A DNA stretch of 64,000 nucleotides from FEN-1297 sp964498065. GTDB lineage: Bacteria; Bacteroidota; Ignavibacteria; Ignavibacteriales; Ignavibacteriaceae. The stretch spans positions 1-64,000 of the forward strand of contig CAZCFZ010000017.1 of NCBI GenBank assembly GCA_964498065.1, read 5' to 3'. Numbering within the stretch: the stretch's first letter is position 1; the number at the start of each line of letters is the position of its first letter. This document shows, piece after piece, positions 7,799 through 16,925 of the stretch. The position numbers and the translations under genes were made by a program. The notes beneath the pieces were generated by a model. That model worked only from the letters and a program-made list of their open reading frames with translations. It was not told the origin of the DNA and did not search any database.

Positions 7799-9307
7799 AT
7801 GATAAAAAAAATACTGATAATTTTTATACTTTCGGTTATTTTTTCTCACAAAATTATTGCACAGTATATTTATCCTAAAAGGGAACTTAGAGGTGCATGG
7901 ATTGCTACGGTTGCCAACATCGATTGGCCGAAAACACCTTTTGAATCATCAGGTCAGAAGATAAGTGAGCTGAATGCAATTTTTGATAGTTTAAAAGCTG
8001 CGGGGATAAATACAGTTTATTTCCAAGTCAGAACCGAGTGTGATGCACTATATAAATCATCTTATGAACCGTGGTCCTATTGGCTGACAGGTGAACAGGG
8101 CAAAGCTCCTAATCCTTTTTTTGATCCGCTGGCTCTCGCAATTTCCGAAGCGCACAGGCGCGGGATGGAAATACAAGCATGGTTGAATCCTTATCGTGCG
8201 GTTAAAAAAGTAGGCGAATATAAAATTGCCGGTTTACATATTTCCAAGACACATCCAAAATGGATTTTAAATTTCAAAACTTATAAAATGCTGAATCCCG
8301 GTATTCCGGCAGTTCGGCATTACATTGCAAAAATAGTTGCCGATATTGTTAGAAGGTACGACGTTGATGGTATTCATTTTGACGATTATTTTTATCCATA
8401 TTCTCCACATATAACTAATCAAGATGCGGCAGCATTTAGAATGTATAAAGGAAAATTTAATAATATTGATAATTGGAGAAGAAACAATATCAATCAAATG
8501 ATAGCTGAAGTTTACCATACAATAAAATCCATTAAGCCGAAAGTTCAGTTCGGAGTTGGGCCATTCGGCATTGTTGAAAATAAATTTGCCGGGACCAAGG
8601 GATATGAATCCTATAAAGAGAATTATTGTGATCCGTTAAGCTGGATTAAGAGTAAAACTGTAGATTATGTTACTCCTTTGATATACTGGGCAATTGGAAA
8701 TTATAATGCAAATTATGCAAAATTGCTGCCGTGGTGGTCATCGGTTATTGATGGAAGGCGGTTATTCATCGGAATATTTTCTTCAAAGATGGCTTCACCG
8801 GAATATAAGGGCAATCCCTCCGAACTTGAAAATGAGATTAGATTGAGCCGTCAAATGATTAATGTTAGCGGAAGCGCATTTTTTAGCGCAAAATCCATAA
8901 CCGAAAATTATTCTCATTTTGCCGATTCTCTAAAATTATATTATAAATATCCTGCACTAATTCCTACAATGCCGTGGATAGATTCCACAGCGCCTCTTCC
9001 ACCGACAAATTTATCCGCAGCAGGCGATTCCTCGGCTGTAATTTTAAGATGGAATAAGCCGGCATTAGCTCCGGACGGCGATTCCGCTTATCATTATGTA
9101 ATCTATCGCTTTAATCAACAGAATGACATTGATATGGATGATGCAACACATATTTTACAAATAATCGCCGGCTCAAAAAATTATTTTAGGGATTCGTCGG
9201 CAGATGCTTCAAATTATTCTCATGTTTATTTAGTAACTTCATTGGATAGAATGAATAATGAAAGCAAAGCAGCAATTGTAATTTATTCTCCTAAGAAAAA
9301 TAATTGA
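7799..9307 (+). CDS. GHL10 (glycosyl-hydrolase-like 10, YngK-type) family exported protein
   Basis: 502 residues. Residues 1-22 are a signal peptide (lysines, hydrophobic core, then IIAQ). RGAWIATVANIDWPK at about 29-43, FQVRTECDALY, the AWLNPYR motif, the DGIHFDDYFYPY acidic motif near 190-205 and a VDYVTPLIYW strand are typical of PF02638 (GHL10), a TIM-barrel family thought to cleave polysaccharide or peptidoglycan. The C-terminal 100 or so residues from PLPPTNLSA look like a fibronectin type III domain. Probably periplasmic or surface. The substrate is not known. It stands alone between repeat elements. Confidence 0.9.
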   Translation: MIKKILIIFILSVIFSHKIIAQYIYPKRELRGAWIATVANIDWPKTPFESSGQKISELNAIFDSLKAAGINTVYFQVRTECDALYKSSYEPWSYWLTGEQGKAPNPFFDPLALAISEAHRRGMEIQAWLNPYRAVKKVGEYKIAGLHISKTHPKWILNFKTYKMLNPGIPAVRHYIAKIVADIVRRYDVDGIHFDDYFYPYSPHITNQDAAAFRMYKGKFNNIDNWRRNNINQMIAEVYHTIKSIKPKVQFGVGPFGIVENKFAGTKGYESYKENYCDPLSWIKSKTVDYVTPLIYWAIGNYNANYAKLLPWWSSVIDGRRLFIGIFSSKMASPEYKGNPSELENEIRLSRQMINVSGSAFFSAKSITENYSHFADSLKLYYKYPALIPTMPWIDSTAPLPPTNLSAAGDSSAVILRWNKPALAPDGDSAYHYVIYRFNQQNDIDMDDATHILQIIAGSKNYFRDSSADASNYSHVYLVTSLDRMNNESKAAIVIYSPKKNN

Positions 9308-9335
9308 AGATTTTAATTGTTGTCCAAAATAAATC

Positions 9336-9525
9336 GTCATCTAGAAATTTGTTTTGTAAATGATCGGGAAACAAAACAATTCCGCTTAAGAATAATTTCA
9401 TCCCTTCGGGCTTTTATATCAAACGCCAATGATCGCCAGACTACGCAGAGTCTGTCGGACCCTGCGAGCGTGAAATTATTATAAAAAGCAATAAACGAGC
9501 GGATAAAAAATCCCGTAGAGATGAC
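9336..9525. repeat. Decayed intergenic repeat, structured GC-rich island
   Basis: Within the 9308-9787 gap, GTCATCT (9336-9342) and AGATGAC (9519-9525) are inverted ends. Inside lie the pair AATAATTTCA / TGAAATTATT, a CCCTTCGGG hairpin and CAGACT/AGTCTG arms. The base composition is much more GC-rich than the surroundings. It looks like an old non-coding repeat unit. I see no ORF. The rest of the gap (9526-9787) is AT-rich and ends with the ferredoxin ribosome site. Confidence 0.5.
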
Positions 9526-9787
9526 ATAAAAAATTAATATAGTGCATCACTATTAGTTTATTATTATTTATTTTGAACAGATTTGAAGAATTTAATTATA
9601 AATGCATAGTATATTTTGTAATTAATATCAAAGTATATAATCCAATTTATTTTGCCCTTTCTTAATCTTTTCCACTATTCACTATTATTGATTTAAGAAA
9701 TAAAAACTTTTACATTTATATTTAGAAGCGGATAAATCTTTTTAATTATACTCAATCAGATTTGATATTAAATCTTAAGGAGAAGAT

Positions 9788-10138
9788 ATGGCTTATATAA
9801 TAACAAAGTTATGTAAGGATTGTAAAGATATAGCTTGTACACAGGTTTGTCCTGTCGATTGTATTTATGAATATAAAGGTGATGATCCGACAATACCTAA
9901 AAACCAACTTTTAATCGATCCCGATGAATGTATAGACTGTAATGCTTGTGTTCCCGAATGTCCCTGGGAAGCAATATTTGAAGAAGATATGGTTCCGGAT
10001 GTATTTAGAGAGGATATAGAGATTAATGCAAGAATAGTCGGTAAAAAACGATTTGTTCCCAAAAGGCCTGAAGATCAAAAAAATCCGACGCCTGAAGAGA
10101 TTGAAGCCAACAAATTAAAATGGGAATACAGCGAATGA
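9788..10138 (+). CDS. Ferredoxin-family protein with two Fe-S cluster motifs
   Basis: 116 residues. ATG 9788 follows a strong AAGGAGA site. Cysteines at 9, 12, 17, 21 and 25 form C-x2-C-x4-C-x3-CP, and 48, 51, 54 and 58 form C-x2-C-x2-C-x3-CP, so the protein can bind two clusters (2[4Fe-4S], or 7Fe if one ligand is unused). A charged tail of about 50 residues follows. It is a soluble one-electron carrier; partners are not encoded nearby. Monocistronic, followed by an inverted-repeat element. Confidence 0.92.
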   Translation: MAYIITKLCKDCKDIACTQVCPVDCIYEYKGDDPTIPKNQLLIDPDECIDCNACVPECPWEAIFEEDMVPDVFREDIEINARIVGKKRFVPKRPEDQKNPTPEEIEANKLKWEYSE

Positions 10139-10158
10139 ATGATTTTATAAAACTCACT

Positions 10159-10278
10159 GAAGTTACGCAGTTGTCATGCTGAACTAGATTCAGCATCTAA
10201 AAGTAGCTTAAAAATGCAGATTCCGAATCAAGTTCGGAATGACAATGATCAAACTTTTCTCATTTTGCTTAACTTCTT
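10159..10278. repeat. Second MITE-like element with inverted ends
   Basis: Inverted ends GAAGTTACGCA (10159-10169) and TGCTTAACTTC (10266-10276) match at 10 of 11 positions. Inside, TTGTCAT and ATGACAA (10171-10245) bracket two hairpins, ATGCTGAA..TTCAGCAT and TTCCGAA..TTCGGAA. Imperfect direct repeats AAAACTCACT (10149-10158) and AAAACTTACT (10279-10288) flank the whole, like a target duplication. It differs from the 134-bp element. Between two convergent genes it may also act as a terminator. Confidence 0.6.
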
Positions 10279-10319
10279 AAAACTTACTAAAATTTTTTTC
10301 TAGATCTAAATAGAGTCTA

Positions 10320-10748
10320 TTATTTTTCTAATCCCGAAATTGTAACTACCAACCTCCGGGAACCTCCGTAATTCCTATGCTCGCAAAGATAGATCCCTTG
10401 CCAGGTTCCCAAATTCAATCGGCCGTTAGTTATAGGTATCGACAAACTATTTCCTAAGATCACTGATTTAAGATGAGCAGGCATATCATCCGAACCTTCG
10501 GTATCGTGCCGGTAGTAAGGCGCATTTTCCGGTGCTATTTTATTAAAGTGAGTTTCCATATCAATTCGTACGGTAGGATCCGCATTTTCATTTATTGTAA
10601 GTGAAGCCGAAGTATGTTTTATAAAAATGTATAAAATACCAATGGAAATATTTTTTACTTCCGGTAATTGATTTAGTAATTCATTTGTGATTAAATGAAA
10701 ACCCCGTTTCTTTGATTCTAAAGCGATTTCTTTTTGATACCAATTCAT
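10320..10748 (-). CDS. YjbQ family protein (UPF0047)
   Basis: 142 residues, a complete member of the YjbQ/UPF0047 family (TIGR00149). Conserved parts seen: IKHTSASLTINENADP (44-59), the DMETHFNKIAP segment, HDTEGSDDMPAHLKS and LGTWQGIYLCEHR. Some members show weak thiamine-phosphate synthase activity; the true role is unsettled. Small cytoplasmic protein. Same strand as the MBL hydrolase 30 bp upstream, so probably the last gene of a fur-linked transcript. Confidence 0.92.
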   Translation of the reverse strand: MNWYQKEIALESKKRGFHLITNELLNQLPEVKNISIGILYIFIKHTSASLTINENADPTVRIDMETHFNKIAPENAPYYRHDTEGSDDMPAHLKSVILGNSLSIPITNGRLNLGTWQGIYLCEHRNYGGSRRLVVTISGLEK

Positions 10749-10778
10749 TAAAAATATTATATGGAAATTTAAGAATTA

Positions 10779-11492
10779 TTATTCCGGAACATGTACAAGA
10801 AAATATTCCTTGGCCGATTCTCCGATTAATCTTGCTTCTGTTACAGTCATATGCATTTCGTCCGGTGTTTCATCTTCATGTCCGGCTTCAATTACTGCCA
10901 GGTCCGAATTTTTTGCGTTCTTAACCAATTCTTCGCAATAAGCAGTATCGCCTCCGTAACAGATCTTTATTCCTTTATAAGAGAATTTAAAACCGACTGC
11001 CGGAACCAGCCGAGTTGTTATACCGTCATGCAGAAATTCCTTATGAACAACCGGAAACGGTTTTACCGTAACTCCTTTGTTCTTAAAACTTTTGCTGTCA
11101 CTTATTATTTTTAAATGAATATCATAAGGTAATGTCTTAGAATAAACTTTTTTAAATGCATTATAAATGCTTTCAATTTCAACACAGCCGCTGGGGTAGT
11201 GAATATTTATGGGAGATTGTTTGTGCATTACTCTCATATAAGTTAATAACGACCAAACTCCTCCAACATGATCGTGATGACCGTGAGTGATATATAAATC
11301 TGAAATGCCAAGAATATTATTTGTTCCTATTTCTTTGTTTAAATCTCTAAGAATACCGTCACCGGGATCGACAACAAAATGTGACTTATCTGCTTTTATT
11401 AATATTCCGGTGGCAATATTAGGGATGGAACAGAAAATCTTAATTGAAAAATTTTCTTTATTCCATTTTAACGGATACTTTTGATGGATCAT
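10779..11492 (-). CDS. MBL-fold metallo-hydrolase (RNase Z-like)
   Basis: 237 residues. HGHHDH (70-75) is the metallo-beta-lactamase zinc motif; VVDPGDG, a GGDTAYC segment and a final LVHVPE carry the other expected ligand regions (H, D, H). The closest general class is the RNase Z/arylsulfatase-like branch that includes small phosphodiesterases; no specific substrate can be named. No signal peptide. It sits 31 bp after fur and 30 bp before yjbQ on the same strand. Confidence 0.9.
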   Translation of the reverse strand: MIHQKYPLKWNKENFSIKIFCSIPNIATGILIKADKSHFVVDPGDGILRDLNKEIGTNNILGISDLYITHGHHDHVGGVWSLLTYMRVMHKQSPINIHYPSGCVEIESIYNAFKKVYSKTLPYDIHLKIISDSKSFKNKGVTVKPFPVVHKEFLHDGITTRLVPAVGFKFSYKGIKICYGGDTAYCEELVKNAKNSDLAVIEAGHEDETPDEMHMTVTEARLIGESAKEYFLVHVPE

Positions 11493-11523
11493 ACTTTCAA
11501 TAAATATTTTTGATTAATTATAT

Positions 11524-11982
11524 TCAGCTTTTGTTTTGATAATATTCGCAATTCTTCGGATCCTTGCATCTTGCAAAAATATTAAATGAATAATTTTCAA
11601 CTATAAATCCGTATTCATCGCTAATTTCTTTAGGAAGTTCTTTTATCTTGGAATTTGTAAACTCTACAATTCTTCCGCAATCCATACAAATTAGATGATC
11701 GTGACGTTGTTTCTTATAGTTATTTTCATATTTAGTTAAATTGTCGCCGAAGTTTCTTTTTATTAATAATTCACATTGCACTAAAAGTTCGAGAGTATTG
11801 TAAACTGTAGCTCTGGATACTCTTGATTTCTGATTTTTCATTTGAATAAATAGATCATCTGCTTGAAAGTGCCCTTTATAATCTAAGGCCGCTTCCATTA
11901 CCTCAAATCTTTCGGGAGTAATTCTATTTTTTGCACTCTTTAGGAATTCTTTAAAAATTGCTTCTGCTTGTTGATTTTTCAT
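11524..11982 (-). CDS. Fur-family transcriptional regulator
   Basis: 152 residues. An N-terminal winged helix with the recognition segment SRATVYNTLELL (56-67), then the metal-binding dimer domain with HDHLICMDCG (94-103; Cys99, Cys102) and a second cysteine pair at 139 and 145, the structural zinc site. Ferric uptake regulators bind DNA with iron and repress uptake genes; PerR and Zur are close relatives and cannot be excluded by sequence. Its place after feoA-feoB on the same strand (133-bp gap) favours iron regulation. Confidence 0.92.
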   Translation of the reverse strand: MKNQQAEAIFKEFLKSAKNRITPERFEVMEAALDYKGHFQADDLFIQMKNQKSRVSRATVYNTLELLVQCELLIKRNFGDNLTKYENNYKKQRHDHLICMDCGRIVEFTNSKIKELPKEISDEYGFIVENYSFNIFARCKDPKNCEYYQNKS

Positions 11983-12115
11983 TTTTAGAATTGTTCATTA
12001 TTATTAAAAATATAACCGTCTATTGTTATTATCAAGACAGTTTGCTGTATAACAATACCAAATATGATAATTGTTTTCGTGTTGTGACTTCGCTGTAAAG
12101 CGAGATAAAAATGTT

Positions 12116-14155
12116 TTAATTAATCCCTATTAGTCTTAAACCATTTACGACAATAAAAGTAAAAAAATATGCTCCTATTGTAAATAAAAATAATTGAAGC
12201 ATAGGAAGTCTCCAGCTTCCTGTTTCTTTTCTCGAAATTGCCAGAGTTGAAATACATTGTAATGCAAAAATGAAATAAATAATGAGACCTATAATAGTAG
12301 CGGTGGTGAATAATTTTTTACCGGTTCCCGCAATTGTAGCCTGTCTCATCTCTCTTAAAATAGATGTTTGAAGTGTCCCTTTGTCTCCGGTAACTTTAAA
12401 AATTAATGCAAGCGAACTTACAAAAACTTCTCTTGCTGCGAATGTTGGAATTAGCGATACACCGACTCTCCAGTCCATGCCGATAGGCTTCATAATCGGC
12501 TGAATAAATTTACCCAAGTCTGCAGCATAAGAATTTGATATTCTCTCCGAACTGATCAGCTGCTCGGCCTTTTCCTGAGTTAAATTGTAAGTGTTTACTT
12601 TGGGATTACTATCCGGGAAATAAGTTAAAAACCAAATTATGATAGATAAGAATAAAATTACGGTTCCTGCTCTTTTAATATAAGACATGGAACTATGATA
12701 TGTGTTTGTTGCGACTACTTGAAGTTTTGGAATTCTATAAGTCGGTAGTTCCAGTATAAATGAAGAATTATCTTCTTCCTTAATTATAGTTCCTCTGAAT
12801 TTATTGGCTATTCCTGCAACTACGGCAGAACTTATGATACTGAATAAATATATGCCTGCTAATGCCAAACCGGCTAACCAAGACTTATCCATAGGGAAAA
12901 GAAATGCTAATAGGAGAGCATAAACGGGTAGCCGCGCACTGCAGCTAAGCAGGGGAATTATAAAGATTGTAAGCAATCTTTCTCTTTTATTAGGAATAGT
13001 TCGTGTTGCCATTATGGCAGGGATAGCGCACGCAAAACCGGATAACATTGGGACAAAAGATCTTCCGTTTAAGCCGATTTTTGATAACGGCTTATCGATA
13101 AGCATAGCACCTCTGGCAAGATATCCTGTATCTTCCAGCAAGCCGAGAATTAAAAATAAAATAATTATCTGTGGAAGAAAAACCAATACTGCACCTGTTC
13201 CGCCTATAATACCGTTGGCTAAAAAATTCCCCATCCAATTATTACCAATTAAGATTAAAGCTTCAGATGATAAATAACCAAACAGATCATCTACCAATTC
13301 CATCAGCGGCTGGGCAAGCCAAAATATTGATGTAAAAGTTAACGACATTATTAAAAAGAATAATACTAAGCCCCAAACTTTATGAAGCAGAATCCTATCA
13401 ATTTTTACCGTCGTATTGTCAAGAGTATTGTTATGATTTTGAATTTTGTTGTTCAGCACATTTAATTTTTTATTTGCGTTCTTTATACTCGCAAAGTTTT
13501 GGTCCTCACCCAAATCCGCAATCACATTGTGTTCTATTTTCTCAATCTCTTTGTAAAAGTCAATAAGCTTTTCTATAGGTAAACTATCCTTTAGTCGAAT
13601 AATATTAACCTTTTCTTTTTCTTTAACTGCGTTAAGATTTTTTTCTATTTCTTTTATAAGGTCTTCAACACCGATTCCGGTTCTTCCGTCTATTTTTACA
13701 ACATCACAATTTAATTCTTCACGCAGCTTCGATATAGAAATATCTTTTCCTCTTCGGTTAAGAATATCCGTCATAGTAAGAGCTACAATTACGTTAAATT
13801 TCGATTCGATTAATTGCTTTGCTAATAGTAAGTGCCTGGATAGCTGACTTGCATCAATTGTTACAATTATTAAGTCCGGAACACCGAAAGTAGGATGTGA
13901 ATACAATGAATTAATAGAGATCCTTTCATCAGGTGAATTCGGAATTAAACTAACTATGCCGGGAGAGTCTAATATTCTGCCCTCAAGATTATATTTTTTT
14001 TGTATTTTACTTATGGAATATTCTACAGTGGCGCCGGGATAATTAACTGTCTTATAGTTTTTCCCGCTTAAAAAATTAAATAGGGTTGTCTTACCGGAAT
14101 TTGGAGGGCCAACAAGAGTGATTAAGGGTTCGGTCTCAATAGTTTTCGTTATCAT
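12116..14155 (-). CDS. feoB: Ferrous iron transport protein B
   Basis: 679 residues from ATG 14155, which overlaps the feoA stop (ATGA); a GTG at 14170 is possible but less likely. The N-terminal G-domain has the P-loop GPPNSGKT (16-23) and DSPG (63-66). The base-specificity motif is TMTD (127-130) rather than the usual N-x-x-D. From about 265 the membrane part shows the two Gate regions, LEDTGYLARGAMLIDK and SGFACAIPAIMATRT, with the usual cysteine. It moves Fe2+ across the inner membrane. Operon feoA-feoB, fur downstream. Confidence 0.95.
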   Translation of the reverse strand: MITKTIETEPLITLVGPPNSGKTTLFNFLSGKNYKTVNYPGATVEYSISKIQKKYNLEGRILDSPGIVSLIPNSPDERISINSLYSHPTFGVPDLIIVTIDASQLSRHLLLAKQLIESKFNVIVALTMTDILNRRGKDISISKLREELNCDVVKIDGRTGIGVEDLIKEIEKNLNAVKEKEKVNIIRLKDSLPIEKLIDFYKEIEKIEHNVIADLGEDQNFASIKNANKKLNVLNNKIQNHNNTLDNTTVKIDRILLHKVWGLVLFFLIMSLTFTSIFWLAQPLMELVDDLFGYLSSEALILIGNNWMGNFLANGIIGGTGAVLVFLPQIIILFLILGLLEDTGYLARGAMLIDKPLSKIGLNGRSFVPMLSGFACAIPAIMATRTIPNKRERLLTIFIIPLLSCSARLPVYALLLAFLFPMDKSWLAGLALAGIYLFSIISSAVVAGIANKFRGTIIKEEDNSSFILELPTYRIPKLQVVATNTYHSSMSYIKRAGTVILFLSIIIWFLTYFPDSNPKVNTYNLTQEKAEQLISSERISNSYAADLGKFIQPIMKPIGMDWRVGVSLIPTFAAREVFVSSLALIFKVTGDKGTLQTSILREMRQATIAGTGKKLFTTATIIGLIIYFIFALQCISTLAISRKETGSWRLPMLQLFLFTIGAYFFTFIVVNGLRLIGIN

Positions 14156-14373
14156 AAAATTTTTATACACACAGCTTCATCTTTTCTTATTGCAACTATC
14201 GTCCCACGTACTGAAAAGGCAAGAGGATCATTAAATAAAGACATATTTATTAATTGTATCTCTTGACCCGGAGTAAAACCAAATTCCAATATTCTTCTAG
14301 AAGAAGGGTGTGAACCGTCAATTCCGTTTATAATTCCTTTTTCTCCGTACTTTAATTCAGCTGCAGTTCTCAT
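14152..14373 (-). CDS. feoA: Ferrous iron transport protein A
   Basis: 73 residues, an SH3-like domain: GIDGSHPSSRRILEFGFTPGQ, then VRGTIVAIRKDEA, the standard FeoA core. A small cytoplasmic partner of FeoB. Two ATG codons stand in tandem; I choose the second, 6 bases after AAAGG, but 14376 is equally possible. The stop overlaps feoB by 4 bp. Confidence 0.93.
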   Translation of the reverse strand: MRTAAELKYGEKGIINGIDGSHPSSRRILEFGFTPGQEIQLINMSLFNDPLAFSVRGTIVAIRKDEAVCIKIL

Positions 14374-14433
14374 CATTTACCTTTACTAAAACCCCATATT
14401 ATTAAGATTTAGTCTTCATAAAAATAGGGCATT

Positions 14434-14449
14434 TTGATTAAAAAATCAA
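14434..14449. promoter_or_regulatory. Candidate operator palindrome upstream of feoA
   Basis: A perfect inverted repeat TTGATT-AAAA-AATCAA about 60 bp before feoA. A second short one, AAGA..TCTT, lies at 14404-14416. Either could be an iron-regulator site, but neither matches the textbook Fur box, and the region is so AT-rich that chance palindromes are common. Confidence 0.25.
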
Positions 14450-14639
14450 TAAATAATTTTTTAATATATTAATAATTACCACTATAAATATAAAATTTTA
14501 TTTAAATTTGAAGAAAATTTTAACAAATATTTTGGCTAATAAGCTTTTAAATGAATAAATTTAAAATAATAGCATTTGAATAAGTATTTGGTACCATTTT
14601 AGTGCAAAGAATTTAAAAAACATAAAATCCATAAATACT

Positions 14640-16625
14640 ATGTCTTCAAAATCCGATAAACAAAAAACAAATTCAATTAATAGCGAAACAAGTGCATTAT
14701 ACAAGTTTGATTTAAAAACAAAAAAGTATATTTACTTTAGCAAGGAAATTGAAAATATAACAGGTTATTCAACTAATGATCTAAATATTAACGGATTTGA
14801 AAAAATTATTCTTGATAAAAAAGGCATTTCTAAATCTAAAGAGAAAGACCTCAATATTTCTAAGGTTTTTTCCACATTTTCTGCAGATTATCTGATAAGA
14901 ACAAAAGAAGGGGAGAAAAAATGGGTATCTGATAAATATATTTTTGAAAAAGATGATGAAGGAAAAAATAGTTATAGAACGGGAATTATTTCTGCAATAT
15001 CTGGAAGTGGAGAAGCGTTTAAAAATGGTTTTTTAGAATGCGGCGATTTGCATAAAATATTGGATCTGGCCGATGTCACTATCATTGTACTGGATAAAAA
15101 AGGAAATATTACTTTTGTTAATAAGCCCGGCTGCATGCTTTTAAATTATGAGATTAGTGATCTGAAAGGGAAGAACTGGTTTGATAATTTTATACCTAAG
15201 GGAACCGGGAAAGAATTAAAGATCAAATTTGAAAAAATCTTTAATAATGAAGAGGAATTTATTGAATCAATTGAGTACCCTGTTTTGCTGCATTCCGGCG
15301 AAGAAAAATTTATAAGATGGAGGAATTCGTACTTAAAAGATGAAAATGATAATCCTGTCGGAATTGTCAGCAGCGGTATGGATATTACTGAGATAAAGAA
15401 AGATGAAAAAATACAACAAATAATTTACAAAATTCTACAGGCAGCAAATTACGAAAGTAATTTAAATGAATTCTTTAAATATATTCATTCATCGGTCGGC
15501 GAACTGATGCCTGTTGATAATTTTTATATTTCGTTGTATGATAAAGAAAATCAGGTGATCACTTTCCCTTATTTTATTGATCAGGTTGACGAAGCTTTTC
15601 CTCCAAAAAAATTCGGCAAGGGACTTACAGAGTATATTTTAAGAACAGGGGAATCGATGCTTATAGATAGAATTACCGATGAAGAATTGGTAAGAAAGGG
15701 AGAAGTTGAAATGGTTGGTTCGCCTACAAGAATTTGGCTCGGTATCCCGCTTAAAATTGCCGATAATACAATTGGTGTCCTTGTAGTTCAGGATTATAAT
15801 TCTGATAAAACTTACGGAGAGAAAGAACAGAAAATTTTGGAAATGATATCTTATGCAATTTCCAGAGCAATTGAAAGAAAGAGAGTTGAACAGGAACGTG
15901 CGGAATTAATTGAAAAACTAAAAGAGTTAAACGCTTCCAAAGATAAATTGATATCCCTAATTTCTCACGATCTTCGAAGTCCGTTTAATTCATTATTGGG
16001 CTTTTCGGAAATTTTAACTACCGAATATGACACGTTAACACACGATGAAATCCAGGAATATTTAAAAGTAATTTACGAGGCTTCGAATAACTTATACGGA
16101 ATGACGAATAACCTGCTTCATTACTCGCGTATACAAATGGGGCGGTTTGATTTTAAGCCCAAGACTTTGAAGTTAATTAAAATTATTAATCGTTGTTTAA
16201 ATCTGCTGAAAGGGAATGTTGTTAAGAAGCAAATAAATTTATCTTTAGATGTTGATAAAAACTTGGAAGTGTTTGCCGATGAAGATATGTTGAATTCGGT
16301 TATTCAAAACCTAACTTCAAATGCTATAAAATTTACAAATAAAAACGGAGATGTTAGCATATCTGCAAAAGAGATTAAGGATGTTTCCGGTAAAAATTTA
16401 GTGGAAATTACCATAAAAGATACCGGAGTTGGAATTAGTCAGGAAGACTTAAAGAAAATAAAGAAAGATTCAATTTTTTCGACACCTGGTACTGAAAGAG
16501 AATACGGTACGGGATTAGGCTTAGTTTTGGTTAAGGAATTTATAGAAAAAAATGGCGGTAAAGTTTGGATTAACAGCATTTTGAATGAAGGGACCACATT
16601 TACTTTTACTCTTCCTGAACCTTAA
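14640..16625 (+). CDS. Sensor histidine kinase (PAS-PAS-GAF-HisKA-HATPase)
   Basis: 661 residues with no transmembrane segment, so probably a cytoplasmic sensor. Domains: PAS about 15-120, PAS about 138-255 (VTIIVLDKKGNITFVNKPGC), GAF about 262-410, HisKA with phospho-acceptor His443 in LISHDLRSPFNSLLGF, and HATPase with the N box NLTSNAIKFTN, G1 DTGVGIS and G2 GTGLGLVLVKEF. Autophosphorylation followed by transfer to a response regulator is the family role. No response regulator is adjacent (orphan kinase). Signal unknown. Transcribed alone. Confidence 0.93.
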   Translation: MSSKSDKQKTNSINSETSALYKFDLKTKKYIYFSKEIENITGYSTNDLNINGFEKIILDKKGISKSKEKDLNISKVFSTFSADYLIRTKEGEKKWVSDKYIFEKDDEGKNSYRTGIISAISGSGEAFKNGFLECGDLHKILDLADVTIIVLDKKGNITFVNKPGCMLLNYEISDLKGKNWFDNFIPKGTGKELKIKFEKIFNNEEEFIESIEYPVLLHSGEEKFIRWRNSYLKDENDNPVGIVSSGMDITEIKKDEKIQQIIYKILQAANYESNLNEFFKYIHSSVGELMPVDNFYISLYDKENQVITFPYFIDQVDEAFPPKKFGKGLTEYILRTGESMLIDRITDEELVRKGEVEMVGSPTRIWLGIPLKIADNTIGVLVVQDYNSDKTYGEKEQKILEMISYAISRAIERKRVEQERAELIEKLKELNASKDKLISLISHDLRSPFNSLLGFSEILTTEYDTLTHDEIQEYLKVIYEASNNLYGMTNNLLHYSRIQMGRFDFKPKTLKLIKIINRCLNLLKGNVVKKQINLSLDVDKNLEVFADEDMLNSVIQNLTSNAIKFTNKNGDVSISAKEIKDVSGKNLVEITIKDTGVGISQEDLKKIKKDSIFSTPGTEREYGTGLGLVLVKEFIEKNGGKVWINSILNEGTTFTFTLPEP

Positions 16626-16925
16626 TAATTTATTATTTCTTTCCTACCGTTGAATAACTGTTCTCCCTCTTCATTTAAATGCTTACCCATTAATATTTGT
16701 TACACAGCACAATTTTGAACACTTACTTCATTGATTATGCAAAAAATTTTAATTAAATATTGATTGGATTTATCAATGATTGAATTAATTTTTTAAAAGT
16801 ATTGCAAACCTTAAAAGATTTTTATGAAATTTCAAAGATAATTCCAATGTATGTAATAAAATTAAATTCTGTAAACCAAACATCCGAAAAGGGAAAGAAA
16901 AATAATAAAAAATAAGGAGGAAGTC
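16626..16925. other. 300-bp intergenic region, nothing recognised
   Basis: AT-rich spacer between the histidine kinase and the DJ-1-like gene. It ends with a strong AAGGAGGAAG ribosome site for the next gene. I see no hairpin, ORF or promoter match worth calling. Confidence 0.6.
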
